Assembly (NCBI GenBank): GCA_030280995.1 | Contig: JASXTE010000002.1 | Coordinates: 34,801,183-34,865,182, forward strand | Length of the DNA stretch: 64,000 nt | Reading direction: 5' to 3' | Source of the DNA: Hemileia vastatrix | Lineage: Eukaryota > Basidiomycota > Pucciniomycetes > Pucciniales > Zaghouaniaceae | In this document: piece after piece, positions 1-11,077 of the stretch | Layout: each line of letters opens with the position of its first letter | Position numbering within the stretch: the first letter of the stretch is position 1 | Translations under genes and position numbers: made by a program | The notes under the pieces: generated by a model | Databases searched by the model: none | Told to the model about the DNA's origin: nothing | What the model saw: only the letters and a program-made list of their open reading frames with translations

Positions 1-32
1 ATTTATTTCTTTATTAAATTATGGAATGATTC

Positions 33-200
33 TAAATTTTGGTGATTTTCACCCCTTACTTCAATAAAATGTAGGGGAGGGAATTGCCAAATTTTCAAAT
101 CTGACATGAAAAATTGATGACTTAGAGAAATTTGGTGATACCAACATCTTGATTCAATAAAATGCAGGGGAGGGGATTTCCAAATTTTTCAAACAGATAT
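33..200. repeat. Imperfect tandem repeat, two units of about 93 bp
   Basis: Two diverged copies of one unit follow each other. Each contains AAATTTTGGTGA or AAATTTGGTGA, then TTCAATAAAATG, then a GGGGAGGG run and CCAAATTTT. The second unit starts about 93 bp after the first. No coding frame is seen. The rest of 1-1024 is AT-rich DNA in which I recognise no gene. Confidence 0.6.
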
Positions 201-1024
201 AGAATTTTTTTGACTTAGCTTTATTTAAAAATGAAAATTGCTGGTGAGGCAATAAAATTATGTTGGTTATGAGGATTTTCACACAAGTTTCAGTATTGTT
301 TTAAAATTTGAAATTCTAAAAGTGAAATATTTTTGAGTCCAGTGAGAAAAAATGATGTTATCAGAATCTCATGATATAACTATTTTTGACAAGGTTAAAA
401 GTAACTATTTAAGTGGGTTCCAAAAAGAATATCCATTTCTTCATAGAGAAGATACATGAAATTGAGCTTTTTGGAAACATTAGTAATTCCATTCTCCAAA
501 TAATAATCTTCAATACCAAACCCAGTGAAAGTGGAAGTAAAATGAGCCTTTTTATATCTTGAATGATAACTTTTGAGCTTCTCCTTAATTTGCTTAGGAT
601 TGATGTTGATTTTCCCTTTTGTTTTCTTTTTTACTTTATTTTCCATCAATAAAAAGCCATTTATCTTTGATGAAGGTGGACATCTGATTTGGCAAGGTTT
701 AAAACATAAAAAAAGAAGGAAAAAAACATGACTGGTTAAAATTTGACAAATAAATGTTTCAAATCTCAGTGAGAAGTGTGTGCCAAGTGTTGATGAGAGG
801 ATTGAGGTCTGAGTGTCAGATGTGACAGGGTTAGGGTAGGCAAGGAAGCAATGATGTGGCTTTCATGTGGTTGTGAAAAAAAAATTGGGAAAAAAATGCT
901 GATTTGAGGTCATAACTGACACCCATTTTTGAAATAAGTGACTTTTTTGCAAAATTTAAGTGCTGATTTAGTTTGAAATCTGCACTTGTTTTAAGTGGGG
1001 ACTTTCCAGAACTGACACCCCCTT

Positions 1025-2560
1025 ATAGCTGCTATTGATTATGGAACATGTCGGGCTCACACAAAAGCCACAAAGGCAACATCAACTCTGGAGGAAATTG
1101 AAATGGTAAATTTAATTACTCTCAATCAAACATATACTGAAAGGAGACTTAAACCTGGAGACAAATTGTCAGTGTATCTAGTAGATAAGTATGATTTAAT
1201 AGTATTTATTAATGGTACTAATAATTATTAATAAATAATTTAGTGATTAAACCTCAGGGAAAGACTAATAAAATAGTTATACTCAAATAAAACTCACAAT
1301 ACTTGGATTTAAATGGGTGCTAGTGGTGGAAAATAGATAAATAGAATATAGTTATAGCTTATATAATGATAATATCAATTTATAAAGGCTTTATAATATA
1401 TCTATGAATAGTAATAATTGTGTTATAATGTTTGTTTGAATTGTAGTAAGTGAATGATGTCTAATAACCATCAAAATCCTCCCTTACTTATACCAAAATC
1501 CACTGGAGTGCACAGACCTTCAATCCAGATGATGTCACTTTTATCCCCAGCAATTACAGCACTGTGAGGGCCCACCACCTCCCCATAGCGTCCACTTCAA
1601 GCAGATTCAACACACAGACCTCCAGTAAGGACCCTCCATCACAATTAATGATGACACAGACCCATACCATAAATAAAAAATCCAGATAAAAGCCGATACC
1701 ATAAAGAAACAGGTAAAATAACTAATCCAAAAGGGATAAAATGAAACCCAAAGCATATAAAGGAAAAAAATGAAATTTCCAAGCCCCAATAACATCCCCA
1801 AGCATCCATATTAATCCAGCAATGACCTCCCAACCCATAAATCCATGAATATCCATCCAAGGAAGCAGATTAAGTTGTCTAACTGAGTGTATGCGCCTGA
1901 AATAGATCTATATACTTCTTTAGGCATTTTGAGTCCACTGGATACTTTCATATGACCTAAAATAAGCAGAAAAAAAAAGGTGATAGGCTATTAAGAGGCT
2001 AAAACCCACTTATATACCTAAATATACATAATATACTGCATATTTCACTGAATATGAGATTTATGTATACATATAAGCTTATGTATGTCAATAATTACTT
2101 AATATCACTTAAGATAAGTATATTATGACTCCATTAACACCTCAATAAGTATTATTAGGCTATGGATAAGCTATTTAAGCTACTATAAGTTATATAATAG
2201 TGTAATAATTATATATATATGTATTATAATCATATATATAATTGTTTTAACCTTATTTTTAAGATATAAGCTTAATGTACTTAACGTTTTCTTATTTTTA
2301 GTATAATAAATACTCAGTCCTGGAGATACCTAGGCTGACACAAAGTCTTACAAAAAAATGAGGGCAGCAAATCAAAAGTTAATCTGAAATGGGATGGGCC
2401 ATTCATCATCCAAGATTGTGATTTACATGGTACATAAAAATTGAAGACTATGAAAAGGCATATACTAAGAAAAAATGTAAATGGCTCATGATTAGAACTA
2501 TTCCATTGAAGTTCAGCTCAATTACATCACACCAGTTGGAAACTATGACTTAGAGACCAA
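1025..2560 (+). pseudogene. Ty3-type integrase C-terminal remnant, split by a solo LTR
   Basis: Bases 1025-1166 read openly and end in LKPGDKL, the hallmark of the region after the integrase catalytic core (L-x-x-GD-x-V). After the inserted LTR, 2341-2560 holds KWDGPFIIQD followed by a G-T-x-K-I-E-D-Y-E stretch and a V-N-G-x-x-LELFH-like tail across frameshifts and stops. That is the small beta-barrel domain of gypsy integrases, with a conserved W-x-GPF. The two halves flank the 1174-bp LTR. The rest of this older element is not present upstream. It belongs to a lineage different from the T1-T5 elements further right. The family identification rests on motif recognition only. Confidence 0.6.
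1167..2340 (+). mobile_element. Solo LTR, family D (copy 1)
   Basis: A 1174-bp unit begins TGTCAGTG and ends GGCTGACA, giving perfect 6-bp terminal inverted repeats TGTCAG/CTGACA. Near-full-length relatives lie at 11121-12298 and 58712-59888. Flanks are CAAAT (1162-1166) and CAAAG (2341-2345), a 5-bp target duplication with one mismatch. It carries no internal coding region, so it is a solo LTR left by recombination. It sits inside the integrase remnant. Confidence 0.85.
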
Positions 2561-2584
2561 AATTCCAGAAATAGCTCTGGATAC

Positions 2585-2775
2585 TGTAGCACAGTGTCAG
2601 CCTGTTGAACTCTGGAAAGAACTTTTTATCATTAATTTACCTGTAGAGCTCAGGAAAGAACCAGAGAACAGGGGACACCGCAAATACAGACTATATACAT
2701 TCACACATATAACTAAGTAGATAGTCCTAGTGAATTAAAATCCACCCCACTTAGTTATGAAAAAATATACTGATA
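2585..2775 (-). repeat. 3' LTR of the copia element
   Basis: The plus-strand outer edge TGTAGCACAGTGTCAGCCTG is shared, as its reverse complement, with the end of the solo LTR at 6352-6523 (GCTGACACCGTGCTACA). Internal similarity includes GGTGTC-CCTGTTCTC-GGTTCTTTCC. The inner boundary is set only by the polypurine run and is approximate. Confidence 0.6.
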
Positions 2776-2901
2776 TCCCCCCATTCACGTATAACCAACT
2801 CCATAAACATTAAAAAAAAGAAGGGGAAATAAAATGAAATGGAAAGGAAATAAAAATTGAGGCAAAGTAAAAATAAGGAGAGAAAAGAGTAAATAACCCC
2901 A

Positions 2902-3639
2902 TCAACACACACAGACATCTTTTCTTCTAAGAATTGTCAGAGATGGGCCCAGTGAATTTGTGAGTATATCTGCATGAATTTGAGCAGTGGAGACCCAATC
3001 CAAAGTCGCTTTTTTTAAGAAGAGCTTTTCATTTACAAAAGAGAAACACCTATCTAAATGCTGTGTCCTTTTGTTTCCCAGATTTTCTTTTGCATTGGCA
3101 ATTGCTCCTTTGTTGTCACAGAAGATCTTGATTGGGGGAATATCAGGAAATATATCTTTATGAAGATTTGAGATCCAAATGTCATCGTTCATACCACCAC
3201 CAAGTGCCACATATTCAGCAGAGCATCATTAATCACTAACCATCAATTGGCATATTGAGGTCCACACAATAGGGAAAGAATTTAGAAGAAGGAAATGTCC
3301 ACTTTGAGCTCTGGAAAATTCTTTGTTGTTCCAGGTGGAGTTAGAAAAAGAAAGGAGTTCAATTGGAGAGTTTTGGTCAAAATGAATGTGAACACATAGG
3401 TTGGAAGTGTTTTGGACATATCTGAGCAGGTGGTTTAGGGCTATCCAGTGAGTTGCAGTGGGTTTGGAGGAGAATAGTGCTAAAAAATTGACAGGGAAAG
3501 ATAGATCTGGCCTAGGTTCCACTGCTACATAACTGAGAGCACCAAGAATAGAGAGATATTTATTTGAATCAATAGCTAAATTTTCATCTTTGGCTGTGGT
3601 AATTTTTAGATTGTTTGTTAGGGGGGATCTTGTTGTCAA
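2902..3639 (-). pseudogene. Copia RNase H / connection domain fragment
   Basis: Two open stretches, 3639-3229 and 3210-2902, cover the end of RT and RNase H. Landmarks are RPDLSFPVN, HWIALNHLLRYV, then IFCDNKGAIA, RTQHLDRCFSFV and ADILTNSLGPS. These match copia blocks TRPD, H-x4-x3-LRYL, DN-x-x-A, H-I/L-D and ADI-T-K-x-L. A stop near 3225 breaks the frame. The final ADILTN replaces the more usual ADIFTK. Confidence 0.75.
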
Positions 3640-3753
3640 TCCAGAGGGGTTATAAGTCTGCAGAATCTTGTCAATAAGCTAAAAATTATGCAGATCAAAA
3701 CCTTCTGGAAATTCTTTGATAGAAACACCTACAATACCATCCACATTATCATT

Positions 3754-4519
3754 CTACTTTACCTTCAAACTACCATCCAAACAATCCTACAACTCCTTTA
3801 ACACCTCCTCACTACTTCCAGTAACTATACCATCATGAGCATGTATCCAAATCACACCCACACATCCCTTTTTTCTAAGAACATAGAAACTCTTAACATA
3901 TTGACTTACCTTATACCCTAAAGCATCCAATTTTCTGGAAATGTGGAGCCACCAACATCTTGCTGCTTGCTTAGTTCCATAGGGGGCTTTTTTAAATGTA
4001 GGGCATTGCAAATTCCATGTAGCTGGTAACCTTCAGCAGGAGGGATTCAAATTTCTTCATCAATTGGACTTTTAAGGTAAGCAGCAGTGAAATTGAAAGA
4101 TTTGATAGGCCATGTGTGACAAGCCACAATTGTAAGAAGAATACATTGAGAAGAAAAGGTAGTAGTGGGAGAAAAAGTGTCAGTGAAATCAATACCATAC
4201 TTCTGTAAAGAACCTTTGGCCACATATCTTGCTTTGTAGGTTGGTAATTTGGATGAAGGGTTCTTGATGGTGAAAACCTATTTTGCATTGGTAAGTTTTG
4301 AACCAGGAGGAAGTTTTTCTTCATACCATACATCCATATCTTTCATATTCAACAGTTCCCTCTTGAAATCTTGGCCACACTTACAGCTGTCAGGTGAGAG
4401 CATAGCTTGCAAGTGGGTTCTGGGAGTAAGAGATAATTGGGACAAACTTTTCTTCAGAGTCTCATTTACAGTTTTTTCTTGGGAAAGAAATTTTTCTTCA
4501 TCCTTGAAATCACCTAGTT
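3754..4519 (-). pseudogene. Copia reverse transcriptase, degenerate
   Basis: The minus strand carries ARYVAKG, TFSPT, a motif-A-like FNFTAAYLKS, a G-T-K-Q-A-A-R-CWW block and IWIHAHDGIVTG. Several frame changes and stops intervene. In copia RTs motif A reads D-V/F-x-x-AYL and motif C reads V-DD. Here the first Asp has become Asn and DD has become HD, so two of the three catalytic carboxylates are lost and the enzyme would be inactive. Confidence 0.7.
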
Positions 4520-5398
4520 TTATACTGTTGAGGATATGACCCAGAGAGCCCTTGAGTTGTGGTGGTTGATAAGCAGCTGTATGAGCAGGGAGTTAGTCAC
4601 CAGGGAAAAAAGCCATTGTGGACTCAAAAAAGATTTTGATTCTTTATTCCAAAAAAGCCAACCAGCATTGTTTAAGGAATAACTTACACACTTACAAATC
4701 AAGGCACATTGATATAGTTTTTGGTGTGTTTCCTTGTGAATGTGAACAAAAGCTTTTTCACCAAAAATCCAAAAGTTGGTGTAGTTTGGTGTTGCATTGT
4801 ACATCAGATAAATAGGGGTTCTATCACCTGTTTTAACATTAGGAACACGGTTGTGAACATGAGTGGCCCACTTGTATGCCAAACCCCAGAATGATTCAGG
4901 TAGTTTTCTTGAAATGTCACCAACTGTTCTGTTGAGCCTTTCAGATGTTCTATTCTGCTTGTGATGGTGAGTGCATGTGACTTCATTAGTATCACCAATA
5001 TCTGCCAAGATCTGTGCCATCTTATTTCTGTGCATTTCTCCTCCATCAGTGCGTATAATTGGAAGCTTCCTCCCAGTTATATTTTCTAATTTTTTATAGA
5101 AGGAAACAAAATGGGAATTTGCCTCAGATTTGGAATTTAGTAATAATACCTCACCATAGGATGTTGAGCTTTCCCCAAACATTGTTGCCCACCTAGCTCC
5201 ATGGATAGTGGGATCCATGGGACCAACAAGATCTCCCACAAGTAAGATCATTAGAGATTCTGGCTTTGATTCACTGGTGGATGATGGCATCCTAGTTTTC
5301 TTTGCAATTAAAAAAACTTCACAATCAATCTTACCTGTAGGCATAGTTAATGGTAAGCCAGTGCCCATACCATGAACATGACCCCACAGAAATTCCAA
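4520..5398 (-). pseudogene. Copia integrase fragment (292 residues)
   Basis: An open frame of 292 codons begins in the zinc-binding region (DCEVFLIAKKTR, with the Cys pair reduced) and continues LVGDLVGPM, IIRTDGGEM and a T-S-E-R-L-N-R-T block. These are the D, D and E segments of a copia integrase core: D of GDLVGPM, D of RTDGG, E of SERLNRT. The HHH-KQN context before the Glu is typical. It is open over most of its length but lacks a natural start, and gag/protease are missing upstream. Confidence 0.75.
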
Positions 5399-5569
5399 CA
5401 GGATTATTTAACAACCGAGAAATAGAAAACTATCAATGCAAACAACGCACTCCTAATGGACATTCTGACCCTTATTTTAGACTCTCTTTTATTTATTATT
5501 TATAATCATAGCTTAATTTTCTACACTTAAAACAGAACTTTGACTTATACAACTTAGCAACACTTCTTT

Positions 5570-5985
5570 ACAGGATTGAGCATATGCAACATGCCGCCTA
5601 TGCAATACTAGAGAGGTTAGACCCAAACTTATTAGAAGACAGAGAGACCTCATTGGAGAAACAAAAGAATTTGAAGTTAAAGAGATATCCCCTAAGGCTT
5701 CTCCCCAATATTATACTAACCTCATCAATGAATTCAACAACATAGTAACCCAAAACAATATAATTGAAGGATTAAAAATCTTAACTGAAAAAACATTACA
5801 CTAACAATCATTACAAAGCAAAGAAAGAGAACTCTCATACAGTTCTCAAAATGAAACAAACATGAATACAGATGACAAAATCTTGAACCCAGATGAGGAC
5901 GTCTGAAATCTGGTAGGGGATTATGTGGTTCTTAAATCCCATCCTACCATATTAAGATATGGTAGAGTAATAGTTTCTTATTTAT
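5570..5985 (+). pseudogene. Unrecognised degenerate coding remnant
   Basis: Plus-strand frames carry protein-like stretches broken by stops and a frame change: MQHAAYAILERLDPN near 5590, then ISPKASPQYYTNLINEF near 5690 and VGDYVVLKSHPTILRYGR near 5925. Composition is hydrophilic with charged helices, unlike the flanking AT-rich DNA. I do not recognise the family; gag of an old retroelement or a dead host gene are both possible. A short minus-strand open stretch at 6231-6049 is also unrecognised. Confidence 0.3.
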
Positions 5986-6351
5986 TAACTTATACTTTTC
6001 CTTTCCCATAATCATTATCTATTAATAGTCAGTTTGGTATAGTAATTACTATACTATATCATACTTTTCATCACTCAAAAGCTGTAAAATTTTCTCAAAT
6101 ATAATTACTAAATGCAGATTAGTATTCTTTGCTTTTCTCTTGTATCTGAGCGCATCATCTCTTGCAATGAACACTAAGCTAGTTTCACTTACTGACTTTG
6201 ACGTACCAAAGATTTGGTAAGAATCACACATAATACATTTTCATTAACTCTTGTCAATAGGTTAATATCATTTAAGTTGTTTTCAGCATCTTTGGTAACT
6301 GGTACACAAACACACTGCTATATCTAAAAGCTTGGATCAATATAAATGACA

Positions 6352-6523
6352 TGTTGTTATGTGCTTAGGCACCTTATGTACATAGTCATTTGTGATATAG
6401 ACTGTAGTAGCGGTGTCTCCTGTTCTCCGGTTCTTTCCGGAGTTCTACAGGCTGACACCGTGCTACAGGTAAGCAATGAATATTGGTTCTTTCCGGAGTT
6501 CTACAGGCTGACACCGTGCTACA
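6352..6523 (+). mobile_element. Solo copia LTR with internal duplication
   Basis: This is the plus-strand relative of the copia LTR at 2585-2775, ending GCTGACACCGTGCTACA. The segment GGTTCTTTCCGGAGTTCTAC...GTGCTACA occurs twice in tandem (about 6430-6469 and 6485-6523). The direct repeat ACATG flanks it at 6349-6353 and 6523-6527, overlapping the likely TG and CA ends. No coding sequence is present. Confidence 0.6.
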
Positions 6524-6596
6524 CATGTAGATGGAATGATTATCTAGAAATTTATGGTGAAACGAAAACAGGCGTTTATTTTTGTCCACCCGCTGT

Positions 6597-6790
6597 CACT
6601 ACAGTAAATGTTCGTTTCGTCTTGGGGCGCAACAATGGCGCAACGATTACGCAACAGTTAAGTAACAATTGTTTTTGGCACTTAAAGGTCTTAGGTGGGT
6701 CTTAAGTGAAAAAAACAATTGTTTCGTAACCGTTGCACAAAAGATGCGTAATTGTTGCGCCCCATGGCGAAACAAATATGTGCTGTAGTG
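6597..6790. mobile_element. Fold-back MITE with CACTACAG ends
   Basis: A 194-bp unit begins CACTACAG and ends CTGTAGTG. The two halves are inverted copies over about 85-90 bp each: GGGGCGCAACAAT and AACAATTGTTTTT on the left match their reverse complements on the right. It could fold into one long hairpin. CACTA ends are typical of the CACTA/EnSpm superfamily, but no 3-bp target duplication is visible. It has no coding capacity, and it lies about 200 bp upstream of the start of the 6995 gene. Confidence 0.7.
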
Positions 6791-6994
6791 CAAGGAAGCA
6801 CAAGTCTCTTGATTTCGACAGTTGTAATGTGACATCTCCATTAATTCAAAACCATTCATATTGCCTTACAAGTTCCAAGTTCTCGCCCTGATTACTATTT
6901 AGACTGGAGAGTGAAGATATAACCATTTTTACCACCCTAAACTGAGCTTTCTACTTGAAAATTTTCTGGCTTTATATTTAACCTGCCAATAAAT

Positions 6995-9214
6995 ATGCGG
7001 GTGTCGTTGAGGGCATTGATAATATTCCATACCCATTCATTGATATTTTGCTATAGTCACTTGACTAGTGAAGAAAGTCTGAGCGACTCTTCTGGTATTG
7101 TTAGTGCCCTTCTTAACTTAGGAAATTCCAACAGCAAAAAAGATATAACGGTAGAATATTTGGATTGCCCATTAGCTGCTTCAGTCACGTGGAAAAGTCA
7201 GAATCGAACAAGCTTGGAACAACTACCAGCTACAAGTAAACTGTCGCTCGCAAAAAATCAAGCACTTTATCATCTTGATTCTGATCCCGTTAGTAATTTT
7301 TTTTACAAAATCCATACTAGATTAAATGGAGTACCTTTTGTCTAATGTTCATCAAATCCGAAAAAAAACAGCAGCGGTCTTACGATCAACCTAAATCTTT
7401 TGAGGCCAATCATGTCTCACGAAAATCAGCAATCAGACTGTTTGTAAGTCAAAATTTCATTTTTACTCATGATCAGACTAAGATTTACAATCGGGGAAAA
7501 ATAAAATTCCAAATTTCAATGTCATCTCACTTGTTTTATATTTTATATCGCTGGCCTCATAGGGAGTTAACCTAGAGACAGGTTTACCAAATCTTGATTC
7601 CACTTCTTCTAAGGAAAACACACCTCATTCAAAAAAAGAAGTACATAAAGTTAAAGAACCTTTTCTAAATAAATCTGAAATTTCACGTTCAACTACTGTA
7701 GGATCCAATCAACATTTAATTGCATTGGAAAGGGCAAACAACAACACGACAGGTAAGCCAACGATTAGACAAATTTTTTCATTTACCAAAATTGTGATTT
7801 ATGTAGCTTAGTGTTCCAAGAAGCAGACAACTCTTTATGCTGTTTCTCAAGAAGCAACGTAAAGGAAGCAAAAAGACTGGGTAAAATATCTTTTTCTTCT
7901 GCTGGTAAATTTACTGGATATGATATTTATTTCCCTCAAAAAGAAAGGTCGAGATTAATATCCAAAAAGTAAGATAATTAGCCCACCCTAATCATCCATC
8001 TATGTGATAATAGACCTATTAATTAATAAGACACCCACTATTTTTTTAATGAAAGAAAAAAAGAAGGAAAAGTATCATCACAAGATCAATGCAGTATCCA
8101 AGGAGAAAGTGATACACAAGAGAAGATGATCATACAAAAGATTTATCTTGAAGGATATCTCTTTCGCGTAAAATTCAAGAAAACGCGCATGAAGCGGCAA
8201 AAATATTTGCTCAGAGCAGCTTCCCTTTCAGGAAACTCTTTTAAACCCATTTCAAACAATTTCTTAATAGCCGAACTGCAGGAAGATGTAGCAGTACTGT
8301 ATTCTTCTGGCGGAGAAAGAAATTTCGGAAGGATCAATAATCCCATCTATCCAGTTAAAGAAGGGCCGGTTGAAATTTATCGCATTTATTTTCAGGGAAT
8401 TTCAGATTTTCTTGCAAGCTTGAACTTTGCTTTTGACATGGAGAAGCTTAAAATTTCACAGTTGTTGATCTTCAGAAATGTACAAACGATTCAAGCGGCT
8501 CTTATCGAGTTAAGACAGGAGGTAAATATTGATGATGCTTTTAGCTTGACGCTCTTTACGAAATTGCTGAAACTTGTGGAAGAGGGAGTTCATGCTTCGA
8601 TAATATATCGATCCATGTTTTTTACAAGAAAATTCATTCAGTTTATAAAAATTAACGAAATCGTGAAAACAGAAGAAACCATCATAAATACAAAAAATGT
8701 TCTGATTCAGATTTTCTCAACAATTGAGGAATGGCTGCAAGATAGCTCTGCTGATGAACTTCATAGCATTCTAGAGGATAAACATGTATATGCATCGCTA
8801 CCTCCATCTATTATGGAAGTTAAAGATCAATATAAAAAGGAACGCAAAATATACCTTTATCTCATCTGTAAAAGACTCTTCCTTCGCAAGAAGAAGTTTC
8901 GGGCGATGAGTTATTTCAACCACCTGAAAAATAAAGTGAAACTAAAAGAACAAACAGGTGTAAATTCTTCAGGCTCATCACCTGAGACAAGCTCTGCAGA
9001 AAATAATTTTTCGAATCTCTTTGCAAACCAGCTTAGATGTTACGCAAAAATGCAGACCCTAAAAAATTATCCATACATTGATGCGGTCGTCAAACCATAT
9101 GGCAGTCAAAGGTTTTATAAAATACATTCATTTTTTTTTAAAAAATTTGTTCTTGGCGAAGACTATATATTCTGCCGCAATAGAAAAAGGACTAGAAAAT
9201 CCACTAAATCTTAA
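6995..9214 (+). CDS. Candidate secreted (effector-like) protein, 610 residues, five exons
   Basis: Proposed exons are 6995-7288, 7372-7443, 7563-7752, 7812-7968 and 8095-9214. All four introns (83, 119, 59 and 126 nt) have GT...AG ends (GTTAGT, GTAAGT, GTAAGC and GTAAGA donors), and together they keep one open frame of 611 codons, which is strong evidence for the model. The first intron holds CTAAT, a plausible branch point. The N-terminus MRVSLRALIIFHTHSLIFCY looks like a signal peptide: basic start and a hydrophobic core of about 15 residues. The middle is Ser/Thr/Asn-rich. The last exon (residues 238-610) is largely predicted helix with hydrophobic heptads, and the protein ends in a basic NRKRTRKSTKS tail, a possible nuclear localisation signal. 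I recognise no known domain. TTTATATTTAA lies about 25 bp before the ATG. A large secreted protein of unknown function beside transposons fits a plant-pathogen effector, but that is inference. Confidence 0.7.
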
Positions 9215-10643
9215 ATACCATTCTAGGTGTCAATTCTAGCTATTTCTAGTTCATAATTTTGAACACCACGTATCACTTGAAAAAAAATCAGTTTCACAGG
9301 AGAAAAAAATTGGCAACCCGACGTCTGGTTGCCACTTTTCCCCCCTGTGTTTTATTCAGCTGAGTTATTTAAACACTAACTGTTAGGGATATGAGTATAA
9401 TTTAAATTAATATTACGGATCTTGAATGGTACTTTAGCCTACACTGTCAAATTTGGACACTATATTTCATTTTTTTCACTTCCAATTTAATTCCCTGAAG
9501 AAAAGAAACAAAAGAAAGAAATCAATTTCATTAAAAATCCACACACATATATATATATATATATCATTATTTAGTCTCTCTTTATATTCCTTGTCCATCA
9601 ATTTGATAATGATCAGATCCTTTGTCACACTTTTTTATGTCAGCCCTTTTTTAAAATCTTTGCTTAAAGATTTCTAATATACTTGAAATCACATTGATTC
9701 ATTGTTTCACCTGTGTACTACATATGATATATCCCTATCTTCTACACACTGATCCATATTCACTAAAGCATCTCATATGTTTTATCATAATCAATAGCTG
9801 TTCCAATTCAAGAACAGCTCTCAAAATCATCAATCACCTTATTTTTGATTTCTGTGTAGATAACCTAAGAAAATGAGAAAAAAAGCAGAACCAAAATATG
9901 GAAGAAATATTTTCATACAATAAAGAAAGGTTTAAATTGATTGGATTTCTTAGTTTTCAAAAAATTTCTTAAAAACCTCATGCTTAAAATTTGTCTTGTT
10001 TTCTCAATATGTAAAGATATTAAATGTTGAAATGACACAAAGGAAAAATGCCAGCCAAAATATTAGCTTTGATCATATTCCATACATAAAAGTTAAGGCA
10101 AAAACTATGAGAAAGGTGTTAGAAGGAACTTTTAGGTAATGAATTGGCTCCAAGTAAGCAGGTGGTATGCAGTGTTGTGGTATGCCTGCAGGCAGGAGCA
10201 GTATGCATATTGAAAGGTGTGGTCATTTGACATATGACAGGATTTTGTTTTTCCACCTAGAGTGGCAAGGATTGGTGCACAGATTGTAATGACAGGATTT
10301 CCAAATAACAGAGGATTTCCACTTAATTTTATGTCTTGAGGATTTTTTAGTGATTTTGATGTTTTATGGAAGTTAGTTGGTTATTTGGATTTTTGTTATT
10401 GTTGGTTCACAATTTGCTTATTTCTAGAGGAGTTTTAATTGAGGAGTTTACTCAGTGATATCAGTGGATAGTCTGAGATTTTATCTTATTTTTGTGTACA
10501 GATGATATTACTGAGATTATTGGGATTTAGGTGTCATTTCTGTGCTTTTAAGTTTGGTTAGCTTACTTAATTTATTTATTATTATGATGGGAAGGCCAGG
10601 TGTCTGCCAACAGAATGCTACAGCACCCTCAGGGCAAGACTTC
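9215..10643. other. Intergenic AT-rich DNA; one hairpin and one microsatellite
   Basis: I see no supportable gene. A perfect 8-bp inverted repeat TGGCAACC/GGTTGCCA (9311-9318 and 9327-9334) with an 8-nt loop lies about 100 bp after the end of the 6995 gene. A microsatellite (AC)n(AT)n lies at 9541-9564. The last bases, TGTCAC at 10644-10649, equal the start of the family-C LTR seen at 58342. Confidence 0.5.
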
Positions 10644-10649
10644 TGTCAC

Positions 10650-11029
10650 TAAAACATGGAATTTCACTATAACAACATTGGGACATGAAATATAGAGAAA
10701 AATTAGCTCTATCCAATGGTACTAAGCACTTAACCCTAAGACTTAAGGTTAGCCCATAAAACACAAAAAACAAAATTAAACAGCAATCTTTTATAAATGA
10801 AAAATGAGGAAATGACCCCTTAAAACTCAGAATATGAAAAATGTCTACAAGACATAAAATGTAGAGAATAACCAGGGCTATCCAGTGATAGTACCCACAT
10901 ACCTGCAGACCCAATATCCAAGGAATAAAACCAGAAAAATACCCAATTCCTTAACAGATGTCAATTAAGACATGCACAAACAGCGCCAAATCACACAACA
11001 AAGGCCCCTGCCAATGTTGGAAGACCACA
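10650..11029 (-). repeat. Truncated 3' LTR of T1 (family A)
   Basis: It matches the last 380 bp of the 1.07-1.09 kb family-A LTR, ending GTTGGAAGACCACA. About 700 bp of the other end (the part starting TGTAGACAATCC) is missing, and with it the left target duplication. Confidence 0.8.
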
Positions 11030-11039
11030 TCCTCCCTCC
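11030..11039 (-). promoter_or_regulatory. Polypurine tract of T1
   Basis: On the minus strand GGAGGGAGGA abuts the LTR start TGTGGTC. This is the expected plus-strand primer for reverse transcription and fixes the element orientation. The identical tract is at 31667-31676 in T2. Confidence 0.75.
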
Positions 11040-11077
11040 AATTGAGAATGTCCGCATTATTTCTTCATCCAACCACC

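Larger units (their letters stand above)
2585..5398 (-). mobile_element. Ty1/copia retrotransposon, 5'-truncated and degenerate (minus strand)
   Basis: Reading on the minus strand, integrase (5398-4520), reverse transcriptase (about 4519-3754) and RNase H (3639-2902) follow in the copia order IN-RT-RH, ending in an LTR whose plus-strand edge is TGTAGCAC at 2585. Gag and protease are missing, and similarity stops near 5398. A run GAATGGGGGGA on the minus strand just before about 2770 fits a polypurine tract. The matching 5' LTR is absent: the related LTR at 6352-6523 lies in the opposite orientation, so it is a separate insertion. Confidence 0.75.

Noticed and set aside
6352..6523. 5' LTR of the copia element at 2585-5398
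   Set aside because: It is in the opposite orientation to that element and is flanked by its own short direct repeat.
6995..7345. Stand-alone 116-residue secreted protein
   Set aside because: A GT...AG intron at 7289-7371 in correct phase joins it to the next exons, giving one long frame; the unspliced stop at 7343 lies within that intron.
8143..8346. Minus-strand frame opposite the last exon of the 6995 gene
   Set aside because: Shadow of the plus-strand coding frame, with no independent support.
9311..9334. Rho-independent terminator after the 6995 gene
   Set aside because: The hairpin is clear, but this is a eukaryotic genome where such terminators do not apply. Kept only as an inverted repeat.
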